Assembly: GCF_900156375.1 (NCBI RefSeq)
Contig: NZ_FTNK01000023.1
Span: forward strand, 1-61,871
DNA length: 61,871 nucleotides
Source of the DNA: Paenibacillus macquariensis
GTDB taxonomy: Bacteria > Bacillota > Bacilli > Paenibacillales > Paenibacillaceae
Reading direction: 5' to 3'
The position numbers and the translations under genes were made by a program. Every line of letters starts with the position of its first letter. The stretch's first letter is position 1. The notes under the pieces are model-generated. The model ran no database searches, was not told where the DNA came from, and saw nothing but the letters and a program-made list of their open reading frames with translations. Below are positions 58,707 to 61,871 of the stretch, in pieces.

Positions 58707-59297
58707 TTGACTTTAAGAAAATGGTTTAAGTTATTTTGGGAAACATTATTAGTGGGTGCAGTGGCCTCCATAATTACAGGAATCGGATTGCAGATCGTAA
58801 GTGGAGGTATTTCCTTCAATGGATTCTCTGATTATGTCGCGTTCTTCGTGATTTTGTTTGGATATGGAATGCTGGCCAGTGTGTATTCACAATTGGGTTT
58901 CTTTGCTTATCTGATTCTGAATTATATGGGGAATGGCGTATTCTCTAAAAGAGGTTGGCAGTACATACAGATGGTTTTAACTGTCTTAGCTTTGCTTGAG
59001 TTATTGTTCTTCCGTACGTTTGTTGGTGGGGAGAGTGGGAAGTGGTCTGATTTTGTACTAGGAGGAGTTATTTTAATCGTGGCGGTTATAGTGGCGTATT
59101 TCAAAGCAAGAATGACGAATGTTTCAGCTTGGATACCAACATTGTTTTTCCTGATTGCGGTTACCATTATAGAAATTGTAGGTGGACTCAAAATCAATGT
59201 AGACAATGCGACTGCACTTATTGTGATTCCCTTATTAGCATGTAATGCATTTCAAATTTTAATTCTTCACCGTATTGTAGTAAACAAAAAGAGCTAA
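58707..59297 (+). CDS. kbaA: KinB-signalling pathway activation protein KbaA
   Basis: Membrane protein needed for KinB input to the Spo0A phosphorelay. 196 residues with about six membrane helices; TLRKWFKLFWETLLVGAVASIITG starts the protein. The TTG at 58707 is chosen because GGGGGTG lies 5-8 nt upstream; the ATG at 58692 has no SD. Its stop codon lies inside the terminator stem. Confidence 0.9.
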   Translation: MTLRKWFKLFWETLLVGAVASIITGIGLQIVSGGISFNGFSDYVAFFVILFGYGMLASVYSQLGFFAYLILNYMGNGVFSKRGWQYIQMVLTVLALLELLFFRTFVGGESGKWSDFVLGGVILIVAVIVAYFKARMTNVSAWIPTLFFLIAVTIIEIVGGLKINVDNATALIVIPLLACNAFQILILHRIVVNKKS

Positions 59298-59319
59298 GTA
59301 ATTTAGCTCTTTTTGTTTA
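59285..59319. terminator. Bidirectional terminator, kbaA / pdaB
   Basis: CAAAAAGAGCTAA and TTAGCTCTTTTTG form a perfect 13 bp stem with a 5 nt loop. A and T tracts on either side allow use by both converging genes. Confidence 0.9.
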
Positions 59320-59379
59320 AAATGACGGACTAAAAACCTTTATGTAAAATGGGTTATCAATCCTACTTAATTATCTTCT

Positions 59380-60192
59380 TTAAAGTCCGCTCAGGTCTTC
59401 GTCCTCGATAGTCCCTTGAATGAGTGCTTGATCACGGACATCAGTTCCTTTGGTATCTGTTTGGTTGATCAAGTCAGACACCGTTACGAATTCATATCCT
59501 TGATTTCTAAGTTGATCAATAATCAGGGGAAGTGCTTCATGGGTTTGTTTAGATGAATCACTTGCATGCAACAATACGATGTCACCAGGGTGTGCTTTAC
59601 TAACCACACGTTCAACGATATTTTGTACCCCAATATTCTTCCAGTCTAATGAATCAGTGTCCCACTGGATCACTTTATAATTCATACTTTCTGCAATTCG
59701 CAATACTCTTTTGTCAAAATCACCGTTCGGTAATCGGAGCAAGTTAGGTGCTTTACCTGTCATGTCACTTAATACAGAATTAGCTGTGGAAATTTGTTTG
59801 CGAATTTCTTCATCACTTAGTGTTGTGTAATTCACATGTTTATGACCATGACTACCAATCTCAAATCCACTATCCTTGATATCCTTTACAATGTCTGGAT
59901 GGCTTTTACTCCATGGCGAGGAGAGAAAGAATGTAGACTTCTGAACCTTTTTATCATTCAGAATTTTAATGATTGGTCCAGGACGGGTATCACCCCAACT
60001 TATATCGAAAGTCAAGGCAATCACTTTCTTGTTTGTAGGTACGCTGTAAATGGCTGAAGGTGCTCCTTCAGAGAATACTGTAATTTGATCGCGTTCAATG
60101 TACACGACTCCAAATGCAAATACCACCGCAGCTGTAACTAGTAAATATCGTTTAATTTTCTTCCAGCTCAACACATAAAAAAATGAATTCAT
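59380..60192 (-). CDS. pdaB: Polysaccharide deacetylase family sporulation protein PdaB
   Basis: Sporulation protein needed for spore stability; belongs to the NodB deacetylase fold. 270 residues: one membrane segment (about 15-31), TFDISWGD (61-68, the PdaB form of motif 1), SHGHKH (114-119, metal His), LRLPNGDFD, QWDTDSLDW and DIVLLHASD. ATG of NSFFYVLSW is used (GAGGAG 11 nt upstream); seven more codons are open upstream. Confidence 0.93.
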   Translation of the reverse strand: MNSFFYVLSWKKIKRYLLVTAAVVFAFGVVYIERDQITVFSEGAPSAIYSVPTNKKVIALTFDISWGDTRPGPIIKILNDKKVQKSTFFLSSPWSKSHPDIVKDIKDSGFEIGSHGHKHVNYTTLSDEEIRKQISTANSVLSDMTGKAPNLLRLPNGDFDKRVLRIAESMNYKVIQWDTDSLDWKNIGVQNIVERVVSKAHPGDIVLLHASDSSKQTHEALPLIIDQLRNQGYEFVTVSDLINQTDTKGTDVRDQALIQGTIEDEDLSGL

Positions 60193-60279
60193 TGGATAAA
60201 ACGCTCCTCTCATGCACGAATGCTTGTTTACTTCAAATTGTATGCTCGTACTTTGCGGTTATTACTGAATGAGTATGCG

Positions 60280-60345
60280 TGTGATGAAGTTTTGTCCCAA
60301 AACTTAGGATTACGCTTACGATGTTAGTTTTGTCCCAAAACTTTT
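60280..60345 (+). repeat. Tandem AGTTTTG/CAAAACT palindromic repeat
   Basis: Two copies of AGTTTTG-TCC-CAAAACT (60288-60304 and 60326-60342), 38 bp apart, the second preceded by GCTTACGATGTT. The spacing, flanking ACGATGT and closeness to the next ribosome binding site match the element before rpmJ. Confidence 0.8.
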
Positions 60346-60357
60346 AGGAGGTTAGTC

Positions 60358-60972
60358 ATGTTTAAATTCTCGACTTTTATAAAAGACATTTCTTTGATCA
60401 AAAAGACGATGATGGTATCGACATTGATATTTATCATAGGAATAGCAGTAGGATGGCTTAGCACAGAGACGATAGCGCAGTTTGTAAACCAACAGATTGA
60501 GGGTATTCGTCAGATTAGTCAGAATTTAAGTGAGTCGGAACGCCCACAGTGGAGCTTTTTTGTATTTATATTTTTGAATAATAGTATAAAAGCGGTATTA
60601 ATCATTTTCTTCGGCATTTTTCTAGGCATACTCCCGGTTATCTTTTTGATGATCAATGGTATGGTTCTTGGGTATTTGGTTCATCATCTGTCTGCGCAAG
60701 GTGAGAATATGTTCGATGTGATTGTGAAGGGTTTGCTACCGCATGGGATTATTGAGATTCCAGCTATTATTATCGCTTGTGCTTTTGGACTTCGATTGGG
60801 AACCTTAGTGTGGATTAGCATAGGACAATGGAATCGTGAGAAGCGGGCTAATCTTGGAGAAGTGTGGAGTGATTTCTTTAAAAGAGTGGGACCTATCTCA
60901 CTTTGGATCGTGATATTACTATTCATTGCGGCCATTATTGAAAGTACATTAACGTTTTGGCTGATGCAGTGA
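60358..60972 (+). CDS. SpoIIM-family (DUF95) membrane protein
   Basis: 204 residues with five to six hydrophobic helices. The FFVFIFLNNSIKAVLIIFFGI and ...GLLPHGIIEIPAIIIACAFGLRLG segments are typical of the SpoIIM/DUF95 family. SpoIIM works with SpoIID/SpoIIP at engulfment; whether this is SpoIIM itself or a paralog cannot be told here. ATG after TTAGGAGG, just behind the palindromic repeat. Confidence 0.82.
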   Translation: MFKFSTFIKDISLIKKTMMVSTLIFIIGIAVGWLSTETIAQFVNQQIEGIRQISQNLSESERPQWSFFVFIFLNNSIKAVLIIFFGIFLGILPVIFLMINGMVLGYLVHHLSAQGENMFDVIVKGLLPHGIIEIPAIIIACAFGLRLGTLVWISIGQWNREKRANLGEVWSDFFKRVGPISLWIVILLFIAAIIESTLTFWLMQ

Positions 60973-60979
60973 GAATAAT

Positions 60980-61028
60980 TTTTACTGTTATGCTCATATT
61001 TTTTCCCAAATGTGAGCATAACAGTAAA
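60980..61028. other. Long inverted repeat after SpoIIM-family gene
   Basis: TTTTACTGTTATGCTCA and TGAGCATAACAGTAAAA form a 17 bp perfect stem with a 15 nt loop. Neither side has a clear T run, so it is an unusual terminator or a palindromic element. Confidence 0.65.
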
Positions 61029-61101
61029 ACAGCTATACGGATTGTCATGGAGTAACCCAGCCATTTATCCGTTAGTTACATAATCGAGGAGGCAATAATA
61101 T

Positions 61102-61332
61102 ATGCTGGGTATGCTATTCAATGATAGAGAGTGCAAGGAACTGGATTATGTACTTCGTAAAGAACTTGATGAAATGTTAATGGATCTAGGGGATAAACGA
61201 CTAGATCAAGAAATAAAACAATCTATTGCTAAAAGATATAAAGTCGTATTTCGTATGTATGCTCGTTTTGCCCCCCCGAAGGAACTCTCTAAATATGCTC
61301 GTAACAACCGATTTCCCCAATTCAAACATTAA
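61102..61332 (+). CDS. Conserved hypothetical protein
   Basis: 76-residue charged, mostly helical protein (LFNDRECKELDYVLRKELDEMLMDL ... KRYKVVFRMYARFAPPKEL). No membrane segment, no known motif. ATG after GAGGAGG. Similar small proteins of unknown role occur near this locus in Paenibacillus, to my recollection. It is the last gene before the next rrn operon. Confidence 0.75.
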   Translation: MLGMLFNDRECKELDYVLRKELDEMLMDLGDKRLDQEIKQSIAKRYKVVFRMYARFAPPKELSKYARNNRFPQFKH

Positions 61333-61347
61333 AATTATAAAAAAGTG

Positions 61348-61377
61348 TTGACGAACTTGATTCAAATATGATAAATT
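61348..61377 (+). promoter_or_regulatory. rrn promoter P1
   Basis: TTGACG (61348-61353), 18 bp spacer, TAAATT (61372-61377). Confidence 0.6.
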
Positions 61378-61456
61378 AATTCTCGCTTCCTTTGTGACTT
61401 AGAAGTTGCGAGATCAACCGATGCAAATTGAATTGAAAATCGCTTAAAAAAACTTC

Positions 61457-61486
61457 TTGCATAATTGATGAACAGTATGATATGAT
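61457..61486 (+). promoter_or_regulatory. rrn promoter P2
   Basis: TTGCAT (61457-61462), 18 bp spacer, TATGAT (61481-61486). Confidence 0.6.
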
Positions 61487-61668
61487 ATAGAAGTTGTAGC
61501 CGAGAACATCTGGTGCCGACGAAAAGGAAAAATTGGTCTTTGAAAACTGAACAACGAGTGAGTAGATTTCACGAAAGTGAAATCAAAACAAATGAGAAAT
61601 CATTTGATAGAGAATGAAAATTCTCGCCAGTTTGTTTCAAAATGAGCATTCGCTCTTTCTAAATACCA

Positions 61669-61871
61669 ATTTGGAGAGTTTGATCCTGGCTCAGGACGAA
61701 CGCTGGCGGCATGCCTAATACATGCAAGTCGAGCGGAGTTGTTTTGAAAGCTTGCTTTCAAAACAACTTAGCGGCGGACGGGTGAGTAACACGTAGGTAA
61801 CCTGCCTGTAAGACTGGGATAACTACCGGAAACGGTAGCTAATACCGGATAATTTGTTTCTTCTCATGAAG
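61669..61871 (+). rRNA. rrs: 16S rRNA, 5' end (partial)
   Basis: Contains GAGAGTTTGATCCTGGCTCAG, GAACGCTGGCGGCATGCCTAA and GGCGGACGGGTGAGTAACACG. The V1 loop has a GTTTTGAAAGC/GCTTTCAAAAC stem. The GCATGCCTAATACATGCAAG form agrees with Paenibacillaceae. Runs off the window end; the mature 5' end is uncertain by a few bases. Confidence 0.96.

Larger units (their letters stand above)
61333..61668 (+). other. rrn promoter and 16S leader region
   Basis: Two promoters (listed separately), a TCTTTGAAAACTGAACA box typical of Bacillota rrn leaders, a GATTTCAC/GTGAAATC hairpin (61565-61584), then the 16S gene. No coding sequence. Confidence 0.75.

Noticed and set aside
61741..61770. GTTTTGAAAGC/GCTTTCAAAAC palindrome as a further copy of the AGTTTTG repeat
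   Set aside because: It is the V1 hairpin of 16S rRNA, not an interspersed repeat.

Overview
The window looks like a chromosomal segment of a low-GC, endospore-forming Bacillota, most likely Paenibacillus or a close relative. Evidence is the gene order ctsR-mcsA-mcsB-clpC-disA-pssA, then ispDF-gltX-cysES, sigH, rpoBC, S10/spc/alpha and cwlD-salA-gerD-kbaA-pdaB. The sporulation genes (sigH, cwlD, gerD, kbaA, pdaB, a SpoIIM-family gene), strong AAGGAGG ribosome binding sites, frequent GTG/TTG starts and the 16S 5' sequence agree. Species cannot be fixed from this sequence.

Layout. 1-444: 3' end of a 23S gene, 5S and a terminator. 445-1141: gene-free, ending in a promoter with a CtsR operator. 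1142-8846: CtsR regulon (ctsR, mcsA, mcsB, clpC), a divergent RadA-like gene with its own promoter, the scar of a second radA, and disA. 8902-18644: pssA, a small convergent MazG-like gene, a PIN/TRAM membrane protein, ispD, ispF, gltX, a cysteine-type T-box leader, cysE, cysS, mrnC, rlmB, rae1. 18795-36528: sigH, rpmG-secE-nusG, rplK, rplA, rplJ-rplL, rsmC, rpoB-rpoC, rplGB-rpsL-rpsG-fusA-tuf. 36948-51735: the S10-spc-alpha superoperon with secY, adk, a truncated map, a KOW protein, infA, rpmJ and rpoA. 51964-53789: truA, rplM, rpsI. 53972-55868: a sulfate-assimilation pair cysH-sat. 55938-61332: a sporulation/germination block. 61333-61871: promoters, leader and 5' end of a second 16S gene.

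How it works together. Most of the window is the growth-linked translation/transcription core, with autoregulatory mRNA elements: L1-site mimics before rplK and rplA, the L10 leader before rplJ, a conserved-looking leader before rpsJ, and a T-box before cysES. Stress proteolysis (CtsR/McsAB/ClpC) and the c-di-AMP checkpoint (DisA) sit at one end. Spore cortex and germination genes sit at the other.

The most unusual content is decay or loss inside normally conserved synteny. (1) The expected radA position before disA holds only a broken C-terminal fragment, preceded by an intact but divergent RadA-like gene. (2) map after adk is an 86-codon in-frame-deleted ORF lacking nearly all catalytic residues. 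(3) The ecfA1-ecfA2-ecfT genes usually found between rplQ and truA are absent. There are also AGTTTTG/CAAAACT palindromic repeats directly upstream of two ribosome binding sites.
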